A stretch of DNA of 64,000 nucleotides, taken from NCBI RefSeq assembly GCF_028640845.1, contig NC_080543.1, positions 98,135,825-98,199,824 of the forward strand. Direction: 5' to 3'. The translations under genes were made by a program, and so were the position numbers. Under the pieces are notes generated by a model that did not search any database, was not told where the DNA came from, and saw nothing but the letters and a program-made list of their open reading frames with translations. This document shows, piece after piece, positions 21,118-34,582 of this stretch (positions are counted from its first letter, which is position 1; each line of letters starts with the position of its first letter). The stretch is from Ahaetulla prasina. Lineage: Eukaryota; Chordata; Lepidosauria; Squamata; Colubridae.

Positions 21118-21860
21118 CGCCAGTTGCGCCCCTTTCTTGACCGGGATGCCTTATGCACGGTCACTCATGCTCTCGTCACTTCTCGACTGGATTATTGCAA
21201 TGCTCTCTACATGGGGCTACCTTTGAAGTGTACCCGGAGACTGCAGTTAGTCCAGAATGCAGTTGCGCGGGTGATTGAGGGAGCACCGCGTTGCTCCCGG
21301 GTAACACCACTCCTGCGCAGTCTGCACTGGCTACCTGTGGTCTTCCGGGTGCGCTTCAAGGTTTTGGTTATCACCTTCAAAGCGTTTCATGGCTTAGGGC
21401 CCGGGTACTTACGGGACCGCCTGCTGCTTCCACATGCCTCCCACCGACCCGTACGCTCTCACAGAGAGGGTCTTCTCAGGGTGCCGTCCGCCAAGCAGTG
21501 TCGGCTGGCGGCCCCCAGGGGAAGGTCCTTCTCTGTGGGAGCACCTACTCTCTGGAACGAACTTCCCCCCGGTTTACGCCAATTGCCTGACCTTCGGACC
21601 TTCTGCCGGGAACTGAAAACTTATCTATTTATACAAGCAGGACTGGCCTGACTTTTTAAATTCTAAATTTAAATTTTAAACTTTTAATGGTAATTTTATT
21701 GGGTATTTTTATGGTCAATCGACGGTTTTAATTTGGCCTTTTATTGAATAAGCTTTTTAATGGTTATTTTAATATGTATATTAATTGTTTTAAATGAAGG
21801 CTGTACACCGCCCTGAGTCCTTCGGGAGAAGGGCGGTATAGAAGTTTGATAAATAAATAA
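21118..21860 (+). mobile_element. L2 LINE, 5'-truncated, intact C-terminal frame
   Basis: A 178-codon open frame (21115-21651) encodes the end of an L2-type ORF2 protein: TSRLDYCNALYMGLP, LRSLHWLPVVFRVRFKVLVI, FKAFHGLGPGYLRDRLLLP, RSFSVGAPTLWNELPPGLRQ and ELKTYLFIQAGLA. A 3' UTR follows, ending in the hairpin CCGCCCTGAGTCCTTCGGGA / GAAGGGCGG and an (AAAT)n tail. The frame has no stops, so the copy is fairly young. It begins where LINE A stops and may have inserted into it, but the far side of LINE A is not seen after 21860. Confidence 0.93.
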
Positions 21861-24800
21861 AACAGAAATAAATAAAATTATGCTGGAGACTGATTTTCTT
21901 TCTAGCAGCCTTCCTATGATCTAGTGAGGAGGTAAGGGATTTTCTTTTAATAATGGGAACTTGCAGTTGGCTTTTTATATGATGATTTGTCAGAATTTTT
22001 ATAAATTGGAGAACCAAGTGGATTACAAGTCCAGCAGGGAAGCTCACATTTGCCTTCACCTTTTTACATGGAACTTGAAGGGATTGCTTTTTCCTGTGAT
22101 GCATATTAGAAAAATCTTCATAGTAATCTGCATCAGATTGCTTCATCTATAATTTACTTCGACTATAATGGTATAGCTAATTTTTATTTTATATAGTTAA
22201 GATAAAGATTAGATATATTAGACAAGATATATTTGTATAGCAGTGATATAGTTGGCACTTTTTGCTAAGTCAGATATTGTGGTAAAATATTAATCCTCAA
22301 TATTTTGCTCACCCCTCCATTTCTATTCTACTATGTTTGTGATGCAGCCATTTTATCTATAACACGTGCTAATGTTCCAGTCTCTAAAAGTCTTGACAAT
22401 TTATTTATCTGAGGAGCATTTTGAACCTAATTACTCTAGATTTTTTTTTTTTTACTATTTTTATGAGACACTCCATGTCTTCAGCCAGCTAGAAAACCAA
22501 TAAGAGATTTATTGAGCAGGTTAAAACTTTAAATTATATAGGTGTTTTTTTCAACCTTCCTTTTTCTAGAACAATCAAGTGACTTAATTTAATATAGGAT
22601 CTCAAGGAAAATGCTCTGTAGTTATCAAATATGGAAATCAACATTGCAACAACTATTTCCCAGCAAGAATCATGTTATTTAAATCCAAAATTTTGGGTAT
22701 GATGCTACATGGTACTCAGCTGTGCATCTATAGAAACAACTCCAGGTTTGAAAGCATCTAATCAACATTTTGAAATTTATATCTTGCATCCTTCATTTGA
22801 TGTAATGTTCTTCTATGACGAGAATTAGAACATATCTCCTTTGAGGCTTGTCTGAGGCTTTATAGTCTTAGAGTCTGGTTAAAACAAAACCTTTGGAGAA
22901 TATCCTTTGTCCTGTTAGATAAGATTACTTCTTTCAAAAGAGAAATAAATTATGATTTTGTGTACTGTGACTTTTTAGTTCTGGTAATGTCCATCCTTGG
23001 ATTTGATAAATCTTTGGCTGAAATAAAGCAGAGGATTTGGGACCATGATTTCTAAGGTGATTGGGGTAGTATTTCTCACCTTTACTATATGGCAATCTCT
23101 CTTCTTTTTTGGACTATTTGGAGATATTTTTTCCTGCTCGGATAACTGCTCAGAGTTACTCAGGTGACATGGGTAGCGTAGAAATTTAATGAATAAATAT
23201 AATTAAAATAACATGTTACATACCCCACACAGAAGCCTTTTTTCCCCTCCCTGGTGAAAATTAATCATTTGAGGGAATGCACAGAGAATCTCAAGAAAAT
23301 GAATAAATCATTTGGAAATGGACAAATATGGAGGTCTGCTCAATTTAAGGACAAATGCCAATCATCAAATCAGTTAGTCAATCTGTAATGATCTGTGATC
23401 TCCAGGCTTATTCTGGAAGAAGCACTGGGCCATCATTTTTGCTTTCTGTGTTGGGGAACTTCCATAATTGTGAATAGGATTCTTGGAATTTTGGTTAAGG
23501 ACCAAATCCTGGATATGAATTTCAGTTAAAGCAAGACCTTTCAGCACTGCATTTTGCTGTGCTTCAGAGCCATTTCATAAAATAAACCTTTTTTAGGAAC
23601 AGCTTGAAGTTTCCCTCTCCATTTCCTTTTTTTTTTGGTTTTTGAGTTGTTGGCACAGCCCTAGATTTACAAAAGCTTTTCAGGATTATGGGTTGGGTTT
23701 TAGTTAAACACAATAAATCTGTGAGCATGGGCTATGCTGAAACAGAGCTGTAAAATAGAGAGAAGATGCTGGACATTATTAAAATTTGTGTCATTAAAAG
23801 AAAGGCTATATCTTGGTGGATATTTGACTTTAAATGTTGTTCTGCCTTATTTATTGTCCAGAGGTTCATCTCTAGAGAGTAAATTAGGACTACCACTGTT
23901 TTTTCTCTTTGCCTCCTTTAGATTTAACCTAACAGTGATCTGTTTGCCAATGTATTCCAAGCAGGGAGTGAATTTTGGCTGGCTTTGATAAAAACAGAAG
24001 TAAAATGTTGCTGGGGAGGCTTAGGCCAAATTGGCCTGCATCCTAGAACATACTCCAAAAGAAGCCTTAAGGAATACATGGGATATACAAAGAGATTTGC
24101 TGTCAGGGAATCCACCCCACTTTCGTTAAACTGATATTTTGCTCATCCTATTAGGAGCTTCCTCTGAGGAATAGAAATGCTAGATTGACTCATTAAGATT
24201 CATCATTTACAAATTGTTGACAAAACTTGGCATTTATCCTATTGTCATAATAAATGTGACAAAACGAAAATTTGGCAAGTAAGTAAGGGTGCAAATAAAT
24301 AAATAAATATCCAATGAAAGAGTAAATCACACAATCCCATCATATCCAGGGCAGGAATCAAGGTGTTACCATTTCTATGCTACTCCACTGAGTTGTAAAT
24401 TATAATGTATAAGGGAGAAAATAATGCTGTACACATAAAGTAACGTGTGAGGAGAGATAGGATGGTCCATTTTAAATTATCTTGCCGTATTTTCCTGTCC
24501 ATGTGAAATATGAACTTGAATTATGTATTTCCTGAAAACTACTAGAAAAGAGGATTATTATAGCATTATTTCTAAAAGAAAACTACTGGATTTCTAAACT
24601 CCTATTTGCAGCTCTGTCATTGGAATTGTCTCAGCAGCCAAAACTGAGTTCATGGAGATAATTGTTAAAACAGCATCTGATTTTGTTATAAAGTCTTCTC
24701 ACTGAGATAAGTAAGGATTTCTTGTTGAGTATTTTCCCCATGTAATTTTATCTTTGGAAGATGGTATGCAGATTAAATGAAAAGTGCATATAAAAATTGC

Positions 24801-25014
24801 ATGCAAACCAACTGACAATCATCAATTCAAAGACATTTATGAAAATGTTAGGAGCTAGGCTGAGTTTCTATTTATTAATAGGCAATATTGAAAAAGTTGT
24901 ACATATGTAAAGTATATGGAGCTGAACATCTTTATGTCATCCTGAATTAATCAAATGCTGCTGTCTTCCAGGGGTTTGACTAAAGGTATTTCAAGTTCAA
25001 TAATTTCAAATTGG

Positions 25015-25090
25015 TATGGTATGGTAATGCAATGGCAATGGCAATGCAATGCAATGCAATGCAATGCAACATAATGCAACATAATAATAT
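25015..25090. repeat. (AATGC)n minisatellite
   Basis: Pentamer AATGC and its variants AATGGC and ATAATGC in tandem. Confidence 0.92.
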
Positions 25091-26667
25091 TCCTTCTCAC
25101 ACTATTGGATGGTTTGTGTCAATCCCAGATTCTCTACCAGAGGCCTGGGAGTTTGAGAGTTCTGTGCAGGTCTTAGTTGTATCTAGTACTGCACTCTTTT
25201 GAACAGAACTCTGATGCCTGGAATCTGTTGGAGCCACAACTCCAGTTTATGAGTGTTTCTGCCATCACTGGGATCATTTTCTCCTTTACTTTTCACTTTC
25301 ACTTTACTTTTCACTTTACATCTTCTCCAGTTCCTCCTTCAGCCCCAGATACTCAGTTTCTCATCTCCTTCTTCTTGATGTTGCTGTCACTTGGCACTGC
25401 TACATCACTATCTTCTGGTTTAGTTACCACAGAATGTATCACTTTGGCAAACATCAGATTAAATACTTACGGTCTAAATTCAATCCATCAATCTTCTTTA
25501 TTTAAAAGTTTTACTTTCAGTTTTATGTCAGTCAGTTCAAATGCAACTTTGGCTTCTCAGAATGCCAATAATTTAGCTCACTGAAAAGAGGAAATCAGAC
25601 TCTGAAATCATAGATGTACAGTAAACATGAAAATTAAAACTCCCAAGTCCCTAAAATCTTGAAAGACAGAAACCAACTTCCCTCCCATTGCAATTTAACC
25701 AAAAACAGTAGTTTTTTAGTAGTTCAATTTTCTGTATTCATGGGGATAAAAACAGATAAATATACATTTTTCTAAGATGATAATGGAAACTTTTTTCTCC
25801 TCTGCTTCACATGTGCAGCGATATACCCACACAGTGCTAAAACAAGCAACTTACGGTGGTTCTGTAAAACAAACACGTCTCATTTATAATATGTACTCTA
25901 ACCATGTCTGTCCCATACACATCTCAGTGATGTTCTCAGAAAATGAACATTGGCTTGCTTTAGTCCAAATGCTTTAGTCTCCTCTTGGTATATGTTGCTA
26001 AGCATTGGTGAGAGTGAATCTAATACGTCTCAAAATTTCAAATTTTGTAGTGTAGAAAGGTTGAGGTCAATGTCTGAAGTTTACTACTTTTCAATTTTTT
26101 CCCCCTGAAAGCTATGGATTTTAATATGAAAGGCATGTGTTTTTAATTCTGTGATTATTGTTTTACAACAATAAATCACCAAATATTTACGGGCTACTGA
26201 TTCTTGTATCTATGATAAAGCATCTGAACCAGGTATCTTAAGAACTAACCCTGAGTGAAGAAAAGTAATGAGAAAGGAGATTTATTACTTCTGTTCATAG
26301 AGCTTGTTGGAAGCTTCTTTGAGAAACAATAATGCTATGTTCTCTATCAAATTAATTGTTGATCTAGAAAGATCAATGCTTTCAGTAAACAACTTTAATA
26401 CTTTCATTGAAATATGAGTTTACATGACTTGATTTTTGATTCCACTCCCAAGATTCAATCTTTGCACAGTCTCTTTGCTTCCTAAATTGTAGCAGATAAA
26501 TCAAATAATTGCTAGTACCACTTTTAAACACTGTGGAAATCAAATTCTATTTTTTTTTTGAATTCTGCTCTGAAAATATAAGCACTTTTTGTAGAAAGTT
26601 ACAAGCCTAGAAAAATGCACACACTTGCAAACACACATGCACATAACTTGTATCAAAATAAAAAGTG

Positions 26668-26728
26668 TGTGTGTGTGTGTGTGTGTGTGTATGAGAGAGA
26701 GGGAGGGAGGGAGGGTGGGGGAGAGGGA

Positions 26729-26775
<47 letters not shown>

Positions 26776-26782
26776 AATATGA
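26668..26782. repeat. (GT)n followed by purine GA/GGGA tract
   Basis: Twelve or so GT units, then about 85 bases of GA, GGGA and GGGAGA units. Confidence 0.96.
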
Positions 26783-27865
26783 GAATGATTTTGTCCCCCT
26801 TAATCTCCTTATATTATTGTGAATAGGACCAAAACTCTATAGTATTGTATTTTGTTCAAAACTGCCAATACAGAAGAATATATACTTCCTTTTTCCAAAT
26901 TACCAAGAGATGTTTATATTTTTTATAGTAATTATAATCATATAACCCCAATAATAAATAAGATTTAGAACAAATGTTGAATTTAGTTCTGTGCAATTAT
27001 AATCTTTTTTCTGTGAATTAAATTTCAGCTTGGCTTCCTTTCCGGTTTCGGGTAGTCTCTATTAAATATAGAAAAATCTAGTTAATTAATTAGACCTTAG
27101 TGTTAAATGAGTTTTTTAAGCCTGAGAGACAAGAGAAATGTGAGATTTGCAGGGCCTTCACAATGCACAGTTAATGATGCTAAACCCAAAGTGAGCGCTA
27201 ATATAGGCTACAATATCTTAAGTGTCAGGAATACACGGGTTGATATGAATGCAAATCAAATGCTAGAGATTAATGAGAAGTAATAAAGGTTAATTTACCA
27301 TTGATCTGAAGATTGTCCTTATTTGCTTGGGATTTCTGGCATTACTATCCCGTGTATTACTATTTTCGGATTACAGAATTGTGAATTTGTCTTAAGAAAT
27401 GTGATCAAAGAGCTCCTAGAGATGTATTTATCTGTTTAAGTATTTCTGACCTGCTAATTCTCTTAAAGTTTGAGGTCATTTGCCAAATACATGTTATATG
27501 GATATAGGAAAAGGGTATTCTAAAGATGTAAAACAAATAATCTACAGTGAGGGAAAAAAATCTATCCATTTCGCCTTCCAATTCCCCATATCCTATATTT
27601 GTTTTGCCTTGATTCCATATTAATATGAGCATTTTTGAAATCCATGCACAGAACAAGAATGTATTTCTGTGTTCATGTTTCCTAATATATACATTTTATA
27701 GGCATTTCATAATGTTTAAAAATAGTTTCTGTCAAACGCTTTTGAGCATAATATTTAAATTAAAATAAAGAATGCAAAATTTGTTTCCAGGTCTACGTCT
27801 CCTTGATCTGCCAAAGAACAGAAACAATGAGCATCCTTTATGGATGGGTAGATCCTTCATAGATG

Positions 27866-28396
27866 GGTAGTGTCGTGTCCCACTCCTCCGCTGACGGCCG
27901 GGTCAGGGAAATCCGTATCAGGCTTGCCTCTGCAGCTCTGCCCAAAGTCCTAGCAAAGTCCTCAGAGCAGGCAGGAGACCAGTAAGTGACTTCAGCAAGA
28001 TAAGTTCGACTTTGCCTGACTCCGAGACTGCCAGAAAGCAGATCCTTTATATAGGCCATGGGGTGTGGCTCCATGACTCAGCACTCATTAAGGCCTGCCC
28101 CTCCCTTCCTTCTGTTGCCTCCGCCTATCCAGCCTTCTGATGCGAGGGTCACACCAATCAGCAGCTGTTGGGAATAAACCCTCCTCAGGCTCACATCCTG
28201 TGGAGGAGGGGGAGGGGTCTAGCTGCTCCGTTTGCCTGGGCATGGAGTCAGGGCTGGGGCCGGGAGATGCTCCTTCTTCTGCAGTTTGTGTGGGCATGGA
28301 GCCAGGACTTGGGCCGGGAGGCATACATTCCTCAGTGTTCGGGAGCAGGTAAGAAGGCCCCGGCTGCTCTGAGGGCGGGCAAGACACAACAGGTAG
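27866..28396 (-). mobile_element. Solo LTR with 5-bp target duplication
   Basis: The LTR spans 27871-28391 (521 bp). It begins TGTCGTGTC and ends GACACAACA, an inverted TG...CA pair, and is flanked by the 5-base repeats GGTAG at 27866-27870 and 28392-28396. On the minus strand a TATA box CTATATAAAGG lies at about 28032-28042, so the minus strand is probably the sense strand. There are no internal retroviral genes, so it arose by recombination between two LTRs. Whether it comes from an endogenous retrovirus or a gypsy-type element cannot be told from the LTR alone. The Pro/Ser-rich frames inside it are not genes. Confidence 0.9.
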
Positions 28397-29479
28397 ATCC
28401 TTCTGAAGGAGAGAAGCCCTGGACATAAGCTATGTAGAGCTTTAAAGCCAATAAGCAGGATCCCACAGAGAATACGCACCAAAAGGCATATCACATATCA
28501 CACTAATCCAGAATAAAACTGAACTTCAGTTCTTGGGTTTAGATTTGCCTACTCCAGATTCACACTCCAGTTTCTTACTTATTGCTTTTAAGAGCATGGG
28601 CCTTAGAGTTCATCTTTAAATGTTTACCAAAGGATTCAACATTATGAATTGATCTGTTGCAACCTTTTTAAATCAGTAGATATCTTTCAGTCATATCCTT
28701 ACCTAGAGCACTTTCTTAACCACAAAGGATTGTTTTAAGGTGCCATTGGCATTTTGGTTCAGTGGAAGGCACCAGCTTAATAATATTCTAGTGATGCATT
28801 TGAAAAGGACAGTGGTTAAGGTGTTTTATTTTCAACAATACTATCATTACCTGACTTCTATAGGGTCGTATTTCATAAAAGTTCAGAGTCCATTTATGTA
28901 AGGAGGATGGTAAAATAGTTTCTTATTCTGGAGCGACTAATGTGTTTGGTTACCTCCTCTTGTGCCTGATGGTGTTTTTTTTTAAAAGTGACTTTTTTTT
29001 AAAGAAATCTAATAATTGTCTTTTAGTTTTCCTTGATGTATCATACTTCATTTTAATATGTTTATAGAATACCTGTAGATCAATGCATAGATCAAGTTAA
29101 GTCTTATCTACACTTAGAATTTATTTTACAGAAACAGGTGGCTGGTTTCCACATTTTAAGAGGAGTAGCAGCTTATGTTCACATCATAAGGCAACTTACC
29201 AACCACAACTACTCCAGTTCTCTAATTCCAATCACAAAGTTATATAGTCCCACTCCCAAGGATCACAAAGGGCACAGAATTGTGGAAGATATATAAGTGT
29301 CCCCTTATTGGAACAGATACAATCTGTTTTTGAAAGTAGGTGGATAAATCCATGCCAGCCCCAGTAGTAAGGGCAGAGTTGGGCACACCTCCTATACAAA
29401 GCCACTTAGTAATTAAAATATTCAAATACTAGCTGAAGATCATATCCATGGACCCAGATAGACTATCGGAATTCTGTTT

Positions 29480-30150
29480 TGAAGAGCAGTTGAACAACAT
29501 ATAACGTGTACTTGAGCTACCCAACTTTCAAATGTCATCTCTCAATATGGATTATCCATCCAGTTCCCAGTCCAATCAGATCTAAAGGCCAAGGAAGCTT
29601 TCAAACAAAGAGTTATTGATGTGGCTTCCCAAGATGATATTGCAGCACTTAAATATGTCAAAACTTTGAAGTGGCTGCCTCAATACAAATCAGCCTCTCA
29701 GTTAGAATAATATTTAACAACTTAAATGCCTCAGCATCTCAAAAGTGTTTTTTCAAGAGCTTGATTTAAACAACAAGACTCCATGGTAAGACATGGGAAG
29801 TTTTATGGAATTCTACTTGAAGAAAGACTGCATTTGTGGAGTAACAGCCATTGAAAACCTTGGACACATTCTTGTTAACTGCAAGCCATATTCAGTCAAA
29901 GGGATACTTGCTTAGACTCTTATTTAAAAATTTAAAAAATACATTCATGCAACTCACTAGTAAAACTGCATTCTTCATTTCAAAGGCCATTACAAAGAGG
30001 ACAGAATATCTAGATCAGATTGGTATTAACTAGCAGTGATGACTTATTATGAACAGGTCCAATTGTTTTCCTTGTTTTTCTTTATATTTTTAAAATATTT
30101 TTATATATTTGATATGATTAATTGACATAATCAATAAAATTTCTCTCTTG
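29480..30150 (+). mobile_element. Degenerate LINE-like 3' end
   Basis: Broken frames on the plus strand resemble the end of a non-LTR element protein. The clearest part reads KDCICGVTAIENLGHILVNC, a C-x-C...H...C arrangement like that at the C-termini of several LINE proteins. A short AT-rich tail with AATAAAA at 30134 follows. Frame shifts and stops are frequent. The clade is not assigned. Confidence 0.45.
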
Positions 30151-30300
30151 TCCCCCTCTCTCTCATCTCTCTCTCATCTATCTATCTTTAACATCTATCT
30201 ATCTACCTGATATATCTATATCTCTAATTTACTTACCTATCCCCCCCCCCTCATCTATCTATCTTTATCATCTATCTACCGGATACCTATTATTATAGAT
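30150..30300. repeat. CT-rich and (ATCT)n low-complexity cluster
   Basis: TCTC, ATCT and a C10 run alternate. It directly follows the tail of the LINE-like relic and may have grown from it. Confidence 0.85.
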
Positions 30301-30933
30301 ATATCACAAACCTTTTCTAAAATAATAAAGCTGTTCTTTGTTATTGATTCTCAGCTATACTCAGCTTGCTTAGATTTGAACTGTTAATATTGGTTGTGTA
30401 TTGCACTAGAGGATTTTTAAGCCTGACGATGAAATATTAATGTTCTATACAAGCAAACAAATAAATAAAATTATATCCCAATGAAATTGTGGGATGCATT
30501 TTTCACAAGTACAAGTAGGAAATCACCTGGAACCATTCCCATTCATCATCTTGTTTCATGCAACTCAAGCTGAACTGGAATATATACATTCATATCTACA
30601 ATTGTAGCACAGCGTTGCACATGAATGACTTTAGTATCAAGATGTATGCAGATAATGAATTTGCCTCCTTCTAATTTGAATGGAGGTAGATTACTTTATG
30701 CATTTATAGGATATCATAGACACTGCTGACAGCCAATTAGAAAATCCTACTGTCATTTTATTCTAAATAAAAAAGAATATTTCAACACTGAACAGATAGA
30801 GATTTACACTGAAATGAGTTAATTAATTTGTAATAGATTATGCCATTAATAAAAAAGTCCTTGTGTAAATTAGAAAAAAAAGTAGCAAGAACCAATAGAT
30901 TAAGAAAGACATATAAATAGATTCATGTTTAAC
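30301..30933. other. Unique AT-rich sequence
   Basis: No recognised feature. Confidence 0.5.
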
Positions 30934-31291
30934 ACAGGTAGTCCTTGGCTTACAATCACAACTGAGCCAAAGACATTTGCCCTATTTTAGGACCTTTCTT
31001 GTCACAGTTGTTAAGTGAATCACTGCAAGTGTTAAGTTAGTAACATGGTTGTTTAGTGAATCTGGCTTCCCCATTGACTTTGTTTGTCAGAAGGCTACAA
31101 AAGGTGATCACATGACCTAGGGACACTGCAACTGTCATAAATATGAATCAATTGCCATGTGTTTGAATTTTGATCACAGGGGATGCTGCAATGGTTGTAA
31201 GTGTGAAAAACTGGCACAAGTCACTGTTTTCAGTGCCATTGTGACTTTAAATGGTCACTAAATGAACTGTTGTAAGTCAAGGATTACCTGT
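30934..31291 (+). mobile_element. Complete TA-ended MITE
   Basis: The ends ACAGGTAGTCCTTGGCTTAC and, in reverse, ACAGGTAATCCTTGACTTAC match at 18 of 20 positions. The element is about 358 bases, has no coding capacity and matches the split copy at 8781-9359 over its whole length. It is the best local reference for the family. Confidence 0.87.
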
Positions 31292-32031
31292 ATGTCCATT
31301 ATAGTTCTTTATAACTGTTTGCTGTTACTTGGCAGCTCCTTACATTCAGTTTTCTGGAATAAAGAGAGTTACAGCAAACAGCTATAAAGAACCATTATGG
31401 ACCTATGAAACATGAGTCCACATATATATCTCAAAAGTAGAACAATTAATATCATTTTTCCATTAGTTCTTTACTGATAATTATGCTTTGATGCAACAGA
31501 TGTTCATGAAAGTCCATTAAATATATATTTATCTACTAATATTTTTTCATATGGGATTAATCTTTTCTCCTCCTGCGGTCATTCTACTTTGCCTAGTTTC
31601 TTTTCTTCCATGTCCATTTCCCCCCCAAGATGTTCTCCTGACAATGTTAAAAAGAGGTCAGTCCCATATTCACTACCTGCCCTCAACCTTGTATCCTTCA
31701 CATGTTCCACCCCTAGCAGCTTTATTAACTGTGAGTTTATATTGATACTAATTTCTTTGCACTGTGCGTGTAAGCATGCTTAAACTAAATATTTGTAAGA
31801 AACACTTTAGAAATAATTTATTTTTAAAAGTCATGTATTTTAATCTCATTTTATTCAAAATGTACAAAAATTCTTTTGTTTTTCACCATAAAATATTTAA
31901 CTTTATTTACATTTCTGTCCTTACTATTGAAAACTGTATTTCAAAGTACAAGTCAAATCTGCATTCCAATCAGATCAGCTTACTATAGAATTGGCAATAT
32001 GAATGTATGTCAAATGTATCATAAAGTCATG

Positions 32032-32453
32032 TGGTAGGGCAGTGATGGTTAACTTTTTTGGTGCCGAGTGCCCAAAGTGCACGCATGCACATACATGCAA
32101 ATACACGTGCATGTGCCCGAACCCCCAAAACACAATGAGCCCCCCCACGCATTCACATGCACCTCCCCCCGCATGAGCGCACGCCCCCAGACATGTGCCC
32201 CATGCCCCATTTTGGCTTCCAGGTTGGTGCAAGAGGCTTTCCAGGCCCAAAACGGGGAACCGGGGGTGGGCGCGTGCATAAGAACTCCCAAAATGCAATG
32301 CAAGGCAGAGACCTGAAGACCAGTTGGCTGGAGGGAGGCACGTGTGCATGTGTGATAGACCTGGCCTGGGGCAACGGCTGGAATGCCCACAGAAAGGGCT
32401 CTGTATGCCATCTGTGGCACTCATGCCATAGGTTTGCCATCACGGTGGTAGGG
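32032..32453 (-). mobile_element. Non-autonomous hAT-like element with 8-bp target duplication
   Basis: The element 32040-32445 is flanked by perfect 8-base repeats TGGTAGGG at 32032-32039 and 32446-32453. The left end CAGTGATGGTTAAC and the right end (reverse) CCGTGATGGCAAACC are inverted repeats. It is a relative of 7477-7820 but in the opposite orientation: its right part, read in reverse, gives the same CTATGGCATG...GCCA block. The Pro/His-rich frames of 80-149 codons inside it are not genes. Confidence 0.92.
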
Positions 32454-32813
32454 GAATGACACAACGCTTTCCCTTTACCAAGTACACTTTATCACATGGA
32501 AGGGTGTATTCTCTGTAGAGATTATTCAAGATCAACTAATATGCATGTCTGATAAAAATGAGACAATATTTTAATGCAAGCAAGTCCAGTCTGCCACAGC
32601 ATGAGGTTAATAGTGTCTATTGCTCTTGCCACTAGAGTTCATAGAATACTGTATAAATATTAAAACTGCTTACAGTATGTCTGTATCAAATGGTATAGTT
32701 TTCAAAATATTTTTAAATTTATAATAGAATTGTAAGAATAATTGAATTCAAAAGACATGAATTATGGATACATAATACAAAGTACACACGTGAAAGCATG
32801 AAATATCAGATTT

Positions 32814-33024
32814 GGGCCATCGTGGTGCAGTGGATAGAATGCAGTATTGCAGGCTTATTCTGCTGACTGCCAGAATCTCACCAATTTAAAGTTGACTCAG
32901 CCTTCCATTCTTCCGAGATTGGTAAAATGATGACCCAGATGTTGGGGGCAATATGCTGACTCTGTAAACCACTTAGAGAGGGGCTGTAAAGAACTGTGAA
33001 GTGGTATATGTCTTACTGCTGTTG
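32814..33024 (+). mobile_element. Sauria-type tRNA SINE
   Basis: A-box-like GTGGTGCAGTGGATAGAATG, then ACTCAGCCTTCCATTCTTCC, GTTGGGGGCAATATGCTGAC and AGAGAGGGGCTGTAAAG, in the same order as the other copies. Its tail is short and lacks the full GCTATT repeat. Confidence 0.92.
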
Positions 33025-34517
33025 GGAATACTTAAGAAAATATGAGAAAATATGCTGAAGCAATTGACTGAATATGATCATAAGTGGGACTGAAACAGAT
33101 ATGATTTAGAGTTACCTACACATCCCACTTGCAAGTTGCCAGTTAATTAATTTTTGAAGTTCACAAAACAAAAGTTCAAACTCCAACTAATACCTCTCAC
33201 AAAGTCCTTATGGAACTAGGAAGGATACGTCTCTTCAATATTTTGGAATGAAAGGTGACATCATAATGACAATTTTCCTAGTCATCCATAACACTCAATA
33301 GCAAAATCAATGAATAATCTTAAGATTTTTAAATCATAACTACATTATTAAAATAATTTTCAGTTTTTAAAGATTTGTTTGACAGGTCTTGGAACCTTGG
33401 AACCATATGGCTTCCATTATAGCGCTTGAAAGCTGGTCAGCCTGTTTCTCAGATGGTCATGAACAGGGGAAAAAAATCAGTAAAATTCCAAAGTCATTCT
33501 AATTGATCTGAATGACTTTCAGGTTTTTGCTGCATTTCACAAGAAGCTTCCCACTTCAATTATTAAATACAATTATGTAGATTAAAATGGAAAATATGGT
33601 TTAAAATATACAGTGGTTGCATATTTTTATAATGTATAACATTACCCTGATATTCCGGAATAACTAAACTCTGCCCAATGACAGGAATATAATTCACATT
33701 TCAACTGTGTTGCCTTGGATTTACAAGGATCAAGTACGCAATAAATTTGAGACATATTATCAGGAGGAAGATATTCCTTAAGTAATAGAAGAGTCGCAAA
33801 CTTTTAGGTGTATATCCTATTGAGAAATCAGAAATAATCCTAGAAGAACTGCTTAAACAGACTCCCTTTCCTGACACTTCTGGATTAACCACTACCAATC
33901 TCATGAAAGCAATTTTGAGTGTTTCAATATTGCATAACATTCATCTTGGTGTATAGGTTACCAGGTTGTCACTTTCCAGATGTGTTTGAAGCTTTCAAAA
34001 ACCTGACTCTTAGCAATGGAATTGGAAAGGAAAATTAACATGCAAACAAGTTACATCATGGGCTGGACATCTTACTTGCAAAAGAATAAAAACAAAAGAA
34101 GATATGCAAGACATTAAATGAAAATGTCATATCAAGAATTATGCTTTTAGATTTGACCCACCTGGATGAATTAATTGACAATGAGCCAAACTTGTCAACA
34201 CTTATTACACAGTTATTTTCTTTAATCAACTGATTACTTCTGTTTAACTGTATTTCCAAGGGGAAAAAAAGAAGAGATTTATTTGACTTACCTATAGGCC
34301 TGGAAATATGTATTTAGCACAGCTGTTCTTTTGTGCTCAAACTCATCACAAAACCCCAGCTTAAATGTAACCCACCATTGATCTGCAGTAAGTGGAAACA
34401 AAATCTCTCCTTAATTAGTATCATCCAATCACTTTTTACATTTCTACTGAACACACACTGTGAACTGTTTAATAGACTATTATTTAGAAAAGTGGAAAAG
34501 AGCTCACATGTACACAC
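33025..34517. other. Unique AT-rich sequence
   Basis: No recognised element. Open frames below 80 codons carry no domain. Confidence 0.55.
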
Positions 34518-34582
34518 ACACACACACACACACAGAGGGAGAGAGAGAGAAAGAGAGAGAGAGAAAAAAAAACAGAGAGAGA
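34518..34582. repeat. (CA)n(GA)n microsatellite
   Basis: About 12 CA units followed by GA units and an A run, directly upstream of the 258-bp duplication. Confidence 0.95.

Larger units (their letters stand above)
21861..27865. other. Unique AT-rich interval
   Basis: About 6 kb without a recognised mobile element or coding signal. It contains the AATGC array (25015-25090), a CTTT/CACTTT-rich stretch near 25285-25325, and the GT/GA microsatellite (26668-26782). Open frames up to 135 codons (25177-25584) are Ser- and Phe-rich translations of AT-rich DNA and show no domain. Confidence 0.6.

Noticed and set aside
28088..28494. Pro/Ser-rich frames of 70-112 codons
   Set aside because: They lie within the solo LTR, and all frames are similarly open because of base composition.
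31975..32464. Frames of 82-149 codons on both strands
   Set aside because: They overlap in several frames inside a non-autonomous hAT-like element with no transposase motif.
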